Origin: Thiobacillus sp. | GTDB taxonomy: Bacteria > Pseudomonadota > Gammaproteobacteria > Burkholderiales > Thiobacillaceae | DNA length: 64,000 nucleotides | NCBI GenBank assembly: GCA_024235835.1 | Contig: JACKLQ010000001.1 | Span: 62,001 to 126,000, forward strand | Direction: 5' to 3' | Shown: positions 13,923-22,427 of the stretch, in pieces | Numbering within the stretch: position 1 is the stretch's first letter | How the letters are laid out: each line of letters opens with the position of its first letter | Position numbers and translations under genes: made by a program | Notes under the pieces: generated by a model | What the model saw: only the letters and a program-made list of their open reading frames with translations | What the model was told of the DNA's origin: nothing | The model's database searches: none

Positions 13923-15178
13923 ATCAGGGCGCCGCCCATGTGCTCGCCCCGCTCGTACACCACGTGGGCGCGGCCCACCAGCAGGGGGTCCAGCAGGCCG
14001 ATGCGCTCCGGATCCTTGTTGGTGTAGGGCAGCTTGTGCAGCACGTAGCGCAGGGCGTTGAGGCGGGCCCGCTTCTTGTCGTCGGACTTGATCACCGTCC
14101 AGGGGGCGTCGGCGGTGTCGGTGTAGAAGAACATGGCCTCCTTGGCCTTGGTGTAGTCCTCCCACTTGTCCAGGGAGGCCAGGTCGATGGGGGAGAGCTT
14201 CCACTGTTTCAGGGGGTGCACTTCCCGCTCCTTGAAGCGGCGGCGCTGTTCCTCCCGGCTCACGGAGAACCAGAATTTGATGAGGTGCACGCCGCTGCGC
14301 ACCAGGTTGCGTTCGAATTCCGGCGCCTGGCGCATGAATTCCAGGTACTCGTCGTCGGTGCAGAAACCCATCACCCGTTCCACCCCGGCCCGGTTGTACC
14401 AGGAACGGTCGAACAAGGCGATCTCGCCGGAGGTGGGCAGGTTCTGCACGTAGCGCTGGAAGTACCACTGGCCCCGCTCCGTCTCGGTGGGCTTCTCCAG
14501 GGCCACCACGTGGGCGCCCCGGGGGTTCAGGTGTTCCATCATGCGCTTGATGGTGCCGCCCTTGCCCGCCGCGTCCCGGCCCTCGAACAGGATCACCACC
14601 TTCTGGCCGGTTTCCTTCACCCAGGCCTGGAGCTTGAGCAGTTCCACCTGAAGCTTGTACTTCTGCTTCTCGTAGTTCTTGCGGGACATGAGGTTCTTGT
14701 AGGGATAGCCGCCATCGCGCCAGCCTTCGGCCAGTTCCTCATCCGGGCTCAGTTGCTTGACGATGGCCGGTGCGGCGGGGCGCAGCAGGGCATTGCGCAG
14801 CACCTCCGCGTCCTCGGGGGAGGCGCCCTTCATGATGGCTTCCAGGGACTCGATCAGTTCATGGCTGGCGCCGCCAGCGTGGGCCAGAATGTCCTTCATC
14901 GCCACCACCTTGGCTTCCTGGGCGGCGCTCACCGACTCGTCCACCACGAATTTCTCCACGCCGGCCGCGTTCAGCCTGGGCGGAATATCACCGGCCTTGG
15001 CGCGGCGGGGATGGGCAGGGGCGGCAACACTGTCGCGGGATTTTGCGGCGGATTTACCGGCGGATTTCGTGGCCGGTTTCAGGGGAGGCTTGACCGCGGC
15101 CTTGGCTGGAGCGCGCGGCGTGGTCTTGGACACAGGTTTCGAGGGGGATTTCACGGGGTTTTTTTCCTGATTGCGCAT
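13919..15178 (-). CDS. ppk2: polyphosphate kinase 2 family protein
   Basis: A 419-residue PPK2 with Walker A FEGRDAAGKGG and Walker B FDRSWYNRAGVERVMGF, plus KFWFSVSREEQRRRFKER (lid-like region) and WKLSPIDLASLDKWEDYTKAKE. Such enzymes move phosphate between polyphosphate and nucleotides. The first about 130 residues are an extension: a lysine/proline/alanine-rich tail followed by a helical segment. The start at 15178 has CAGGAGAAGATCC upstream. Its stop overlaps the TTG start of the ABC-F gene. Whether it makes ATP/GTP or ADP/GDP cannot be read from sequence alone. Confidence 0.93.
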   Translation of the reverse strand: MRNQEKNPVKSPSKPVSKTTPRAPAKAAVKPPLKPATKSAGKSAAKSRDSVAAPAHPRRAKAGDIPPRLNAAGVEKFVVDESVSAAQEAKVVAMKDILAHAGGASHELIESLEAIMKGASPEDAEVLRNALLRPAAPAIVKQLSPDEELAEGWRDGGYPYKNLMSRKNYEKQKYKLQVELLKLQAWVKETGQKVVILFEGRDAAGKGGTIKRMMEHLNPRGAHVVALEKPTETERGQWYFQRYVQNLPTSGEIALFDRSWYNRAGVERVMGFCTDDEYLEFMRQAPEFERNLVRSGVHLIKFWFSVSREEQRRRFKEREVHPLKQWKLSPIDLASLDKWEDYTKAKEAMFFYTDTADAPWTVIKSDDKKRARLNALRYVLHKLPYTNKDPERIGLLDPLLVGRAHVVYERGEHMGGALI

Positions 15179-15526
15179 GGATCTTCTCCTGTGCTGAACA
15201 TTCGTACCGGCAACCAGCGTCCGGTACACCCAAAGCCAAAAACAATATGCCTAGTCGCCGGGCCTATCAAGCCTTCCCGAATGCCGGGCATGAACACTTG
15301 CATGAGGTGGAAGGCATCCGTTACCAAAGCACCGGGGGTGGGCAGCTGGAATGGGGCTGACTCCCAGCGAGCCGATATCCTGGCGGCTCGTCTGAAGCGG
15401 CCTGGGGTAATGGCTGCTATGCTGTGATGGCTATCACTTCGCCCATGGCAGTTCATGGCGGTGGTTGTCGTCCCACGGCCCCGGCCGTACGTACCCCGAT
15501 GCCCAATAAACCTGAGAGGAAACACC
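15179..15526. other. intergenic region between divergent ppk2 and Met-rich genes
   Basis: 348 bases with no convincing gene on either strand. Both flanking genes have good ribosome sites at its edges, so it must hold two divergent promoters, but no clear -35/-10 or operator could be assigned by eye. Confidence 0.5.
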
Positions 15527-16165
15527 ATGAAGCGTTTGATGCCCCTGTTGTTGCTTGCCGCCGCCCCCGCCTTTGCCGCCGACCAGGCCCCCGCCACCCC
15601 CGAAGCCTGGGCGAAGAAGATGATGGATCCCACCCAGAATGCCTCCGCGTTCAAGGACCCCCAGGCTTTCATGGCCTGGTCCAACGCCATGATGAACCCT
15701 GCCACCAGCGCCGCCATGGCCAGCCAGGGCATGGACCCCAACACCTACATCCGCATGATGAGCGGCCTGATGAACCCCGCCACCCTGCAGAACTACATGC
15801 AGTTCGCCGACCCCTCCGTGGCCATGCGCTGGATGGGTGCGGGCATGGACCCCCGCTTCCTTACCGGCATGATGGGCATGGGCCTGAACCCGGCCATGTA
15901 CACCAACATGATGGCGGCGCCCATGAATCCCCAGATGTGGGCCCCGGCCATGCAGATGCTGAACCCCTCCATGTACACCAACATGATGATGGCGCCTGTC
16001 AGCCCCGCCGCGGTCAACACCATGATGGCGCCCATGAACCCCCAGACCTACATGCAATGGATGGGGGCCGGCATGAATCCCCAGACCTACGGTACCTGGG
16101 GCCAGATGCTGGACCCGGCCACGCTGATGAAGCTGATGCCGGCCATGCCCGTGCCGGCCAAGTAA
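15527..16165 (+). CDS. secreted methionine-rich repeat protein
   Basis: A 212-residue protein with a signal peptide (MKRLMPLLLLAAAPAFA, cut before ADQ). About 40 residues are methionine (roughly 19%) and there is no cysteine. The mature part repeats a [M/L]-[N/D]-P motif about ten times, as in MMNPAT, GMDPNTY, LMNPAT, GMDPRFL, GLNPAMYTNMM, PMNPQMW, MLNPSMYTNMM, PMNPQTYMQWM, GMNPQTY and MLDPAT. GAGAGGA lies just upstream of the ATG, and a strong terminator follows. No known family was recognised. Met-rich periplasmic proteins elsewhere bind Cu(I)/Ag(I) or buffer oxidants; that is only a suggestion here. Confidence 0.85.
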   Translation: MKRLMPLLLLAAAPAFAADQAPATPEAWAKKMMDPTQNASAFKDPQAFMAWSNAMMNPATSAAMASQGMDPNTYIRMMSGLMNPATLQNYMQFADPSVAMRWMGAGMDPRFLTGMMGMGLNPAMYTNMMAAPMNPQMWAPAMQMLNPSMYTNMMMAPVSPAAVNTMMAPMNPQTYMQWMGAGMNPQTYGTWGQMLDPATLMKLMPAMPVPAK

Positions 16166-16180
16166 GCCTGCCCGGAACGG

Positions 16181-16208
16181 AAAAAAGGCCCGCTCATGCG
16201 GGCCTTTT
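16181..16208. terminator. bidirectional intrinsic terminator between the Met-rich gene and lpd
   Basis: GGCCCGC-TCAT-GCGGGCC flanked by AAAAAA on the left and TTTT on the right. It serves the plus-strand Met-rich gene and the minus-strand lpd gene, which converge here. Confidence 0.9.
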
Positions 16209-16248
16209 CTCTTGCGCTACTGTTCCCCAGCCGTGCTTTACCAGGTGC

Positions 16249-17994
16249 TCATTTCTTCCTGGGTGGCAGCAGGTCGGTGATGGTGCCCTCCGCCATTTCG
16301 GCGGCGAAGCAGATCGTTTCTGACAGGGTAGGGTGGGCGTGGATGGTCAGCCCGATATCTTCCGCCGTGGCGCCCATCTCGATGGCCAGTACGGCTTCCG
16401 CGAGCAGTTCGCCGGCGTTGATGCCCACCAGGCCGGCGCCGATGACCCGGCCGCTTTCCTTGTCCAGGATGAGCTTGGTCATGCCCTCGGTGCGGGCGAT
16501 GGACAGGGCCCGGCCGCTGGCGGCCCAGGGGAAGGCGCCTTTCTCGATCTCCAGGCCCTTGGCCTTGGCTTCCGCCTCCGTGACGCCCACCCAGGCCACT
16601 TCCGGGTCCGTGTAGGCCACGGAGGGGATCACCAGGGCCTGGAATTCCACCTTGTGGCCAGCGATGACTTCCGCCGCCACCTTGCCTTCGTGCACCGCCT
16701 TGTGGGCCAGCATGGGCTGGCCGACGATGTCACCGATGGCGAAGATGTGGGGCACATTGGTGCGCATCTGCTTGTCCACATCGATGAAGCCGTATTCATT
16801 GACGGCGACGCCGGCGGCTTCCGCGTTGATGGCCTTGCCGTTGGGGCGGCGGCCGATGGCCACCAGCACCCTGTCGAACGCCTGGGTCTCCGTCTTGTCA
16901 CCGGCCTGGAGGCTGACGAGGATGCCGTCCTTCCTGGCTTCCATGCCGGTGACGCCGGTGTTGAGCAGGATCTTCTCGAAGCGCTTTTCCATGCGCTTGG
17001 CCAGGGGCTTCACCAGGTCGGCGTCGCAGCCGGGGATGAGCTGGCCGCCGCGCTCGACCACGGTGACCTGGCTGCCCAGGGCGTCGTACACCGTGCCCAT
17101 TTCCAGGCCGATGATGCCGCCGCCGATGACCAGCAAGCGCTTGGGCACATCCGCCAGGGCCAGGGCGCCGGTGGAGCTCATGACCCGGGGGTCGTCGGGC
17201 TGGAAGGGGAGTTTGATGGCCTCGGAGCCGGCGGCGATGATGGCGCTGTCGAAGGAGATGGTCTTGGTGCCCTCCGGGCCTTCCACCATGAGGGTTTTGG
17301 GTCCGGTGAATTTGGCGAGGCCATGTACCACGGTGACCTTGCGCTGCCTGGCCAGCTGGGCCAGGCCGCCGGTGAGCTTGGCCACCACATCGTCGGCCTT
17401 CCAGGCCCGCAGCTTGTCCAGATCCACCTTGGGCTTGGCGAAGGTGACGCCGTGTTCCGCCATCTCCTCCGCCTCGGTGATGAGCCGGGCGGTGTGCAGC
17501 AGGGCCTTGGAGGGGATGCAGCCCACGTTGAGGCACACGCCCCCCAGGCTGGGGTAGCGTTCCACCAGCACCACCTGCTGGCCCAGGTCGGCGGCGCGGA
17601 AGGCGGCGGTGTAGCCGCCGGGGCCGGCGCCCAGCACCAGGACCTGGGCGTGGAGGTCGGCTGCGCCGGCCTGGGAATTGGGCAGGGGGGTGGTAGAAGG
17701 GGTGGTGGGGCTACTGGTTTCACCCTTCCCCCTTCCCCCTTCCCCCTTCACCGCCTCTGCTGCCAGCAGCAGCAGGGGCGACCCCTCGGAGACCTTGTCG
17801 CCCACCTTCACCAGCAGTTTCTCCACCACGCCGGCCTGGGAACATGGGATGTCCATGGCGGCCTTGTCGGACTCCACGGTGATGAGGGAGGCGTCCTTGG
17901 CCACGCTGTCGCCCACGTTCACCAGGATGTCGATGACTTCCACATCCTTGAAGTTGCCGATGTCCGGGACCTGGATTTCTATGCTTTGGCTCAT
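16249..17994 (-). CDS. lpdA: dihydrolipoyl dehydrogenase (E3) with N-terminal lipoyl domain
   Basis: A 581-residue pyruvate dehydrogenase E3. Residues 1-80 are a lipoyl domain with the ESDKAAMDIP lipoylation motif. The flavoprotein follows: FAD motif VLVLGAGPGGYTAAFRA, redox disulphide GGVCLNVGCIPSKALL, NAD motif VIGGGIIGLEMG and the C-terminal HAHPTLSE dimer site. E3 with its own lipoyl domain is usual in betaproteobacteria and Neisseria. The linker at residues about 82-92 (VKGEGGRGKGE) is encoded by a G/A-rich dispersed repeat. It is last in the aceE-aceF-lpd set; a repeat element separates it from aceF. Confidence 0.96.
   Translation of the reverse strand: MSQSIEIQVPDIGNFKDVEVIDILVNVGDSVAKDASLITVESDKAAMDIPCSQAGVVEKLLVKVGDKVSEGSPLLLLAAEAVKGEGGRGKGETSSPTTPSTTPLPNSQAGAADLHAQVLVLGAGPGGYTAAFRAADLGQQVVLVERYPSLGGVCLNVGCIPSKALLHTARLITEAEEMAEHGVTFAKPKVDLDKLRAWKADDVVAKLTGGLAQLARQRKVTVVHGLAKFTGPKTLMVEGPEGTKTISFDSAIIAAGSEAIKLPFQPDDPRVMSSTGALALADVPKRLLVIGGGIIGLEMGTVYDALGSQVTVVERGGQLIPGCDADLVKPLAKRMEKRFEKILLNTGVTGMEARKDGILVSLQAGDKTETQAFDRVLVAIGRRPNGKAINAEAAGVAVNEYGFIDVDKQMRTNVPHIFAIGDIVGQPMLAHKAVHEGKVAAEVIAGHKVEFQALVIPSVAYTDPEVAWVGVTEAEAKAKGLEIEKGAFPWAASGRALSIARTEGMTKLILDKESGRVIGAGLVGINAGELLAEAVLAIEMGATAEDIGLTIHAHPTLSETICFAAEMAEGTITDLLPPRKK
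17721..17752. repeat. G/A-rich repeat inside lpd linker
   Basis: Tandem CCCTTCC/CCCTT units ending CCCCCTTCACC (GGTGAAGGGGG on the coding strand). This is the same GTGAAGGGGGAAGGG core as at 3700, 20081 and 23187. It is translated in frame into a Gly/Lys-rich stretch between the lipoyl and FAD domains. Confidence 0.7.
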
Positions 17995-18005
17995 GGTTTG
18001 AGGCC

Positions 18006-18110
18006 TGAATGGTGAAATGTGAAAAGTGAAACGTGAAATGCGGGGACGCTCAGTAGGATTTTACATTTCACCTGAGGCTGCGAGCCGAGTCACTTTTCAC
18101 GTTTCACGAG
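18006..18110. repeat. A/T-richer inverted repeat (GTGAAAAGTGAAACGTGAAA type) between aceF and lpd
   Basis: GTGAAATGTGAAAAGTGAAACGTGAAAT on the left is answered by ATTTCAC and TCACTTTTCACGTTTCACG on the right, giving a long imperfect palindrome of about 105 bases. It fills the whole gap between aceF and lpd and is far lower in GC than its surroundings. Confidence 0.8.
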
Positions 18111-18111
18111 T

Positions 18112-19461
18112 CTAGAGCAGCAGCCGGCGCACGTCGGACAGCATGGCGCGCAGGTGGCTGGTGAAGCGGGCGCCGTCGGCCCCGTCGATGACCCGGTGGT
18201 CGTAGGACAGGGACAGGGGCAGCATCAGCCGGGGTTCGAAGGTCTTGGCGGCCTTGTTCCACACCGGTTTGTAGTCGGCCCGGGATACCCCCAGGATGGC
18301 CACTTCCGGGCAGTTGATGATGGGCGTGAAGGCGGTGCCGCCGATGCCCCCCAGGCTGGAGATGGTGAAGCAGCCGCCCTGCATGGCGTCCACCTTGAGC
18401 TTGCGCTCCCGGGCCAGCTCGGACAGTTCCGCCAGTTCCTTGGCGATGTCCATCACGTCCTTCTTGTTCACGTCCCGGATCACCGGCACCACCAGGCCGT
18501 CCGGCGTGTCGCAGGCGAAGCCCACGTGGAAATACTTCTTCAGCACCAGGTTCTCGCCGTCGGGGGCCAGGGAAGCGTTGAAATTGGGATAGGCCCGCAG
18601 GGCGTTGACCACGGCCTTCATGAGGAAGGCCAGCAGGGTGAGCTTGACGCCCCGCTTGGCGGCCTCGTCCAGCATGGACTTGCGGAAGTCCTCCAGGTCC
18701 GTGATGTCCGCCTCGTCGAACTGGGTCACGTGGGGGGCGGTGATCCAGTTGCGGTGGAGGTTGGCGCCGGACAGCTTCTTGATGCGGGACAGGGGCTGGG
18801 TGTCCACATCGCCGAACTGGGTGAAGTCCACGGCCGGGGCCGGCGGGATGGCGATGCCGGAGGTGCCGCCCATGCCCTCGCTGCGGGGTTTGGCCAGCTC
18901 GCCCTTGACCCAGGCCTGCACGTCTTCCTTGGTGACGCGGCCCCGGGGGCCGTTACCCTTGACCCGTGCCAGGGTATCCCCCTCGATACCCAGTTCCCGC
19001 GCAAAGCGGCGTACCGCCGGGCTGGCGTGGGCCGGCTTGCCCGCCACGAATTCCACATGGGCGGCAACCGGGTCGGGGCGGTGCCTGGGGGCGATGGTGG
19101 CCGGGGCCTCGGCCACGGGGTGGGTGGGGGCCGGCACCGCCGCCACGGTCTCGGCGGCGGGCGTGGTGAAGGACTTCACCACCGGCGCGGCGGCGGTTGG
19201 AACTGGTTTTTCCTCGCTGGCGCCAGCGGCGTCCAGCAGCAGGACCAGGGAACCGGCGGAGACCTTGTCACCCACCTTGATTTTCAGTTCCTTCACCGTG
19301 CCGCCGAAGGGGGCGGGGATATCCATGGCGGCCTTGTCGGACTCCACGGTCATGATGGAATCGTCGGCGGCCAGGGTATCGCCAACCTGGGCCATGATCT
19401 CGATGATCTCGACGTTCTCGAAGTTGCCGATGTCGGGGACGAGGACTTCTTTGATGCTCAT
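18112..19461 (-). CDS. aceF: dihydrolipoamide acetyltransferase (E2) of pyruvate dehydrogenase
   Basis: A 449-residue E2. Residues 1-78 are one lipoyl domain (ESDKAAMDIP). A Pro/Ala-rich linker follows, then the peripheral-subunit binding domain (ASPAVRRFARELGIE...GRVTKEDVQAWV) and the catalytic domain ending SYDHRVIDGADG with the acetyltransferase His and Asp. Only one lipoyl domain is present, against two or three in many proteobacterial E2s; the E3 protein carries another. The start at 19461 gives MSIKEVLVPDIGNFENVEI. It transfers acetyl groups to CoA. It is flanked by repeats on both sides. Confidence 0.96.
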   Translation of the reverse strand: MSIKEVLVPDIGNFENVEIIEIMAQVGDTLAADDSIMTVESDKAAMDIPAPFGGTVKELKIKVGDKVSAGSLVLLLDAAGASEEKPVPTAAAPVVKSFTTPAAETVAAVPAPTHPVAEAPATIAPRHRPDPVAAHVEFVAGKPAHASPAVRRFARELGIEGDTLARVKGNGPRGRVTKEDVQAWVKGELAKPRSEGMGGTSGIAIPPAPAVDFTQFGDVDTQPLSRIKKLSGANLHRNWITAPHVTQFDEADITDLEDFRKSMLDEAAKRGVKLTLLAFLMKAVVNALRAYPNFNASLAPDGENLVLKKYFHVGFACDTPDGLVVPVIRDVNKKDVMDIAKELAELSELARERKLKVDAMQGGCFTISSLGGIGGTAFTPIINCPEVAILGVSRADYKPVWNKAAKTFEPRLMLPLSLSYDHRVIDGADGARFTSHLRAMLSDVRRLLL

Positions 19462-19474
19462 GCGCGGATCTCCT

Positions 19475-19541
19475 GAAGGGCCGCCCCGAAGGAGGTCTCG
19501 CTCCCCCTCGGGGGGAAGCAAACAAAGAGAGCTAGGGGGTG
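19475..19541. repeat. dispersed repeat (GGGCCGCCCCGA...CCCCCTCGGGGGG) between aceE and aceF
   Basis: GAAGGGCCGCCCCGA followed by CCCCCTCGGGGGG and GAGCTAGGGGGTGG. A related copy lies on the other strand at 60743-60809. It is a type common between genes of betaproteobacteria. It fills most of the gap between the two PDH genes. Confidence 0.75.
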
Positions 19542-19556
19542 GTTCATCTCGTCTCC

Positions 19557-22235
19557 TTACACGTTGACCGGGTTGGCCCGGTCGGCGTCGATGCCGTACT
19601 TCTGGATGGCTTCCGCCGCCTTGCTGGCGGGCAGCACTCCGTCGTCGGCCAGGGCCTTGAGGGCGGCCAGCACCACGTAGCGGCGGTCCACCTCGAAGAA
19701 GCTGCGCAGGGCCTCCCGGGAGTCTGATCGGCCGAAGCCGTCGGTGCCCAGGGTGACATAGCGGCGGTGCACATAGGGCCGGATCTGGTCGGCGAAGGCC
19801 CGCATGTAGTCCGTGGAGGCGATGACGGGGCCCTCGGTGCCGTCCAGGCACTGCTCCACGAAGGAGCTCCTGGCCTTCTTGTCGGGATGCAGCAGGTTCC
19901 AGCGATGGGCTTCCTGGGCCTCGCGCCGGAGCTCGTTGAAGCTGGTGGCGCTCCACACGTCGGCGGCCACGCCCCAGTCGGCTTCCAGCATTTCGGCGGC
20001 GGCCATGACCTCCCGCAGGATGGTGCCGGAGCCCAGCAGCTGAACGCGGGGCAGGGCTTTCTTACCTTTACCCTTTACCCTTCCCCCTTCACTCAGTTGG
20101 TACAGCCCCTTGAGGATGCCCTTCTCGGCGCCCTTGGGCAGGGCGGGATGGCAGTAGTTCTCGTTCATCACGGTGATGTAATAGAACACGTCCTCCTGCT
20201 CCTGGTTCATGCGGCGCAGGCCGTCCTGGATGATGACCGCCAGTTCGTAGTGGAAAGTGGGATCGTAGGAGACGCAGTTGGGGATCATGGCCGCCTGCAG
20301 GTGGCTGTGGCCGTCCTCGTGCTGCAGGCCCTCGCCGTTCAGGGTGGTGCGGCCGGCGGTACCTCCCAGCAGGAAGCCCCGGGCGCGGGAGTCGCCGGCG
20401 GCCCAGGCCAGGTCGCCGATGCGCTGGAAGCCGAACATGGAGTAGTAGATGTAGAAGGGCACCATCTGCACGCCGTTGGTGCTGTAGGAGGTGGCGGCGG
20501 CCAGCCAGGAGCTGAACGCGCCGGCCTCGTTGATGCCTTCCTCCAGGATCTGGCCACCCTTGTCCTCCCGGTAGTACATCACCTGGTCGGAGTCCACGGG
20601 CTCGTAGAGCTGGCCCACGGAGGAGTAGATGCCCACGGTGCGGAACAGGCCTTCCATGCCGAAGGTGCGGGCCTCGTCCGGGATGATGGGCACCACGTGG
20701 CGGCCCAGGGCCTTGTCCCGCAGCAGGCTGGTGAGGATGCGCACGAAGGCCATGGTGGTGGAGATCTCCCGCTCCCCGGTGGCCTCCAACATGGCCTGGA
20801 AAGCGGCCAGGTCCGGCACCTTCAGGGCCTCGGCCTTCTCGCGGCGGGTGGGCAGGTAGCCCCCCAGGGCGGCGCGGCGGGCCTGGAGGTACTTCATTTC
20901 CGGACTGTCCTCCGCCGGGCGGTAGAAGGGCAGGTCCTCGATCTGGTCGTCGGCGATGGGGATCTGGAAGCGGTTGCGGAAGGCCTTCAGATCCTCCGTG
21001 GCCATCTTCTTGGCCTGGTGGGTGGGGTTCTGGGCCTCGCCGGAGGCGCCCATGCCATACCCCTTCACGGTCTTGGCCAGGATCACGGTGGGCTGGCCGG
21101 TGTGCTTCACCGCCGCCGCATAGGCCGCGTAGACCTTGTGGGGGTCGTGGCCGCCCCGGTTCAGGCGCCAGATGTCCTCGTCGGACATGGCCGCCACCAT
21201 CTCCTTCAATTCGGGATACTTGCCGAAGAAATGCTCCCGGGTATAGGCGCCGCCCTTGGCCTTGAAGTTCTGGTACTCGCCGTCCACGCACTCTTCCATG
21301 CGCTGGCGCAGCAGACCCTTGCTGTCCATGGCCAGGAGGGGATCCCAGTAGGAGCCCCACAGCACCTTGATGACATTCCAGCCAGCGCCCCGGAAGGCGG
21401 CTTCCAGTTCCTGGATGATCTTGCCGTTGCCCCGCACCGGGCCGTCCAGGCGCTGCAGGTTGCAGTTGATTACAAAGATCAGGTTGTCCAGCTTTTCCCT
21501 GGAGGCCAGAGTGATGGCACCCAGAGTTTCCGGCTCATCGGTCTCGCCGTCCCCCAGGAAGGCCCAGACGTGGCGGCCGGAGGTGTCGGCGATGCCCCGG
21601 TCATGCAGATACTTGAGGAAGCGGGCCTGGTAGATGGCGGTGATGGGACCCAGGCCCATGGACACCGTGGGGAACTGCCAGAAATTGGGCATCAGCCAGG
21701 GGTGGGGATAGGAGGACAGGCCGTCGCCGCCGGTCTCCTGGCGGAAATTCGAGAACTGTTCCTCGCTGATGCGGCCCTCCAGGAAGGCCCGGGCGTAAAT
21801 GCCGGGGGCGGAGTGGCCCTGGAAATACACCAGGTCCCCCTCATGATCGGTATCGGGGGCGCGGAAGAAGTGGTTGAAGCCCACGTCGTACAGGGTGGCC
21901 GAGGACTGGAAGCTGGCGATGTGGCCGCCCACGCCAGGGGCCTTCTCGTTGGCGCGCATGACGCAGGCCACCGCGTTCCAGCGGATCAGGGCCTTGATGC
22001 GACCTTCCATGGCCACGTCCCCCGGGTGCTTCTCCTGCAGGTGCACCGGGATGGAGTTCACATAGGCGGTGGTGGCGTTGTAGGGCAGGTAGGCGCCGGA
22101 GCGGCGGGCCTTGTCGATAAGGCGCTCCAGCAGGTAATGGGCGCGTTCGACCCCTTCCTCTTCAATGACGGCGGCCAGGGCGTCCAGCCATTCGCGGGTT
22201 TCCTGAGGGTCGATGTCAGGGATGGAGTTAGGCAT
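19557..22235 (-). CDS. aceE: pyruvate dehydrogenase E1 component, homodimeric type
   Basis: An 892-residue thiamine-diphosphate enzyme that decarboxylates pyruvate and acetylates the E2 lipoyl group. Signatures include HVWAFLGDGETDEPETLGAI (ThDP/Mg2+ binding GDGE), GRTTLNGEGLQHEDGHS and the C-terminal GTDGFGRSDSREALRSFFEVD. The start was set at 22235 (MPNSIPDIDPQETREWL), with GGAGA upstream; an upstream in-frame ATG lacks family similarity. Residues about 714-725 (GRVKGKGKKALPR) are encoded by a G/A-rich repeat and form a short extra loop relative to E. coli AceE. It is the first gene of the PDH set, divergent from the M17 aminopeptidase. Confidence 0.97.
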   Translation of the reverse strand: MPNSIPDIDPQETREWLDALAAVIEEEGVERAHYLLERLIDKARRSGAYLPYNATTAYVNSIPVHLQEKHPGDVAMEGRIKALIRWNAVACVMRANEKAPGVGGHIASFQSSATLYDVGFNHFFRAPDTDHEGDLVYFQGHSAPGIYARAFLEGRISEEQFSNFRQETGGDGLSSYPHPWLMPNFWQFPTVSMGLGPITAIYQARFLKYLHDRGIADTSGRHVWAFLGDGETDEPETLGAITLASREKLDNLIFVINCNLQRLDGPVRGNGKIIQELEAAFRGAGWNVIKVLWGSYWDPLLAMDSKGLLRQRMEECVDGEYQNFKAKGGAYTREHFFGKYPELKEMVAAMSDEDIWRLNRGGHDPHKVYAAYAAAVKHTGQPTVILAKTVKGYGMGASGEAQNPTHQAKKMATEDLKAFRNRFQIPIADDQIEDLPFYRPAEDSPEMKYLQARRAALGGYLPTRREKAEALKVPDLAAFQAMLEATGEREISTTMAFVRILTSLLRDKALGRHVVPIIPDEARTFGMEGLFRTVGIYSSVGQLYEPVDSDQVMYYREDKGGQILEEGINEAGAFSSWLAAATSYSTNGVQMVPFYIYYSMFGFQRIGDLAWAAGDSRARGFLLGGTAGRTTLNGEGLQHEDGHSHLQAAMIPNCVSYDPTFHYELAVIIQDGLRRMNQEQEDVFYYITVMNENYCHPALPKGAEKGILKGLYQLSEGGRVKGKGKKALPRVQLLGSGTILREVMAAAEMLEADWGVAADVWSATSFNELRREAQEAHRWNLLHPDKKARSSFVEQCLDGTEGPVIASTDYMRAFADQIRPYVHRRYVTLGTDGFGRSDSREALRSFFEVDRRYVVLAALKALADDGVLPASKAAEAIQKYGIDADRANPVNV
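20062..20096. repeat. G/A-rich repeat inside aceE
   Basis: TTACCTTTACCCTTTACCC then TTCCCCCTTCACTCAG, closely like the right arm of the crcB-upstream repeat at 3747-3778. It is read in frame as the extra loop in AceE near residue 720. Confidence 0.75.
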
Positions 22236-22427
22236 TGATGGAAGTCTCCGTTGGTGTTCGGTCATGCCCGAGTGCATTGGTCGGGAACGGGCATCTATCA
22301 GCGGATGCTAATGGATAGGGGTTTCGTGGAACAATGTCTCTGAAGGCGGGCGAATTATCTAGGCGGGACCGGGATGGGTCAATTTTTCAATAATAAGTAT
22401 TGAGTAATTCAATAGAAAGGAATGCTA
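22236..22427. other. divergent promoter region between aceE and the M17 aminopeptidase
   Basis: 192 bases, with an AT-rich patch near 22380-22415 (TTTTTCAATAATAAGTATTGAG) just upstream of the aminopeptidase. It contains TCAATAATAAGTATTGA, an imperfect palindrome that could be an operator. No known regulator site was matched, and there is no gene in it. Confidence 0.4.

Noticed and set aside
15700..16150. Repetitive DNA in the Met-rich gene as a CRISPR-like or tandem-repeat array
   Set aside because: The periodicity is at codon level ([M/L][N/D]P units of varied length); there are no identical direct repeats with regular unique spacers.
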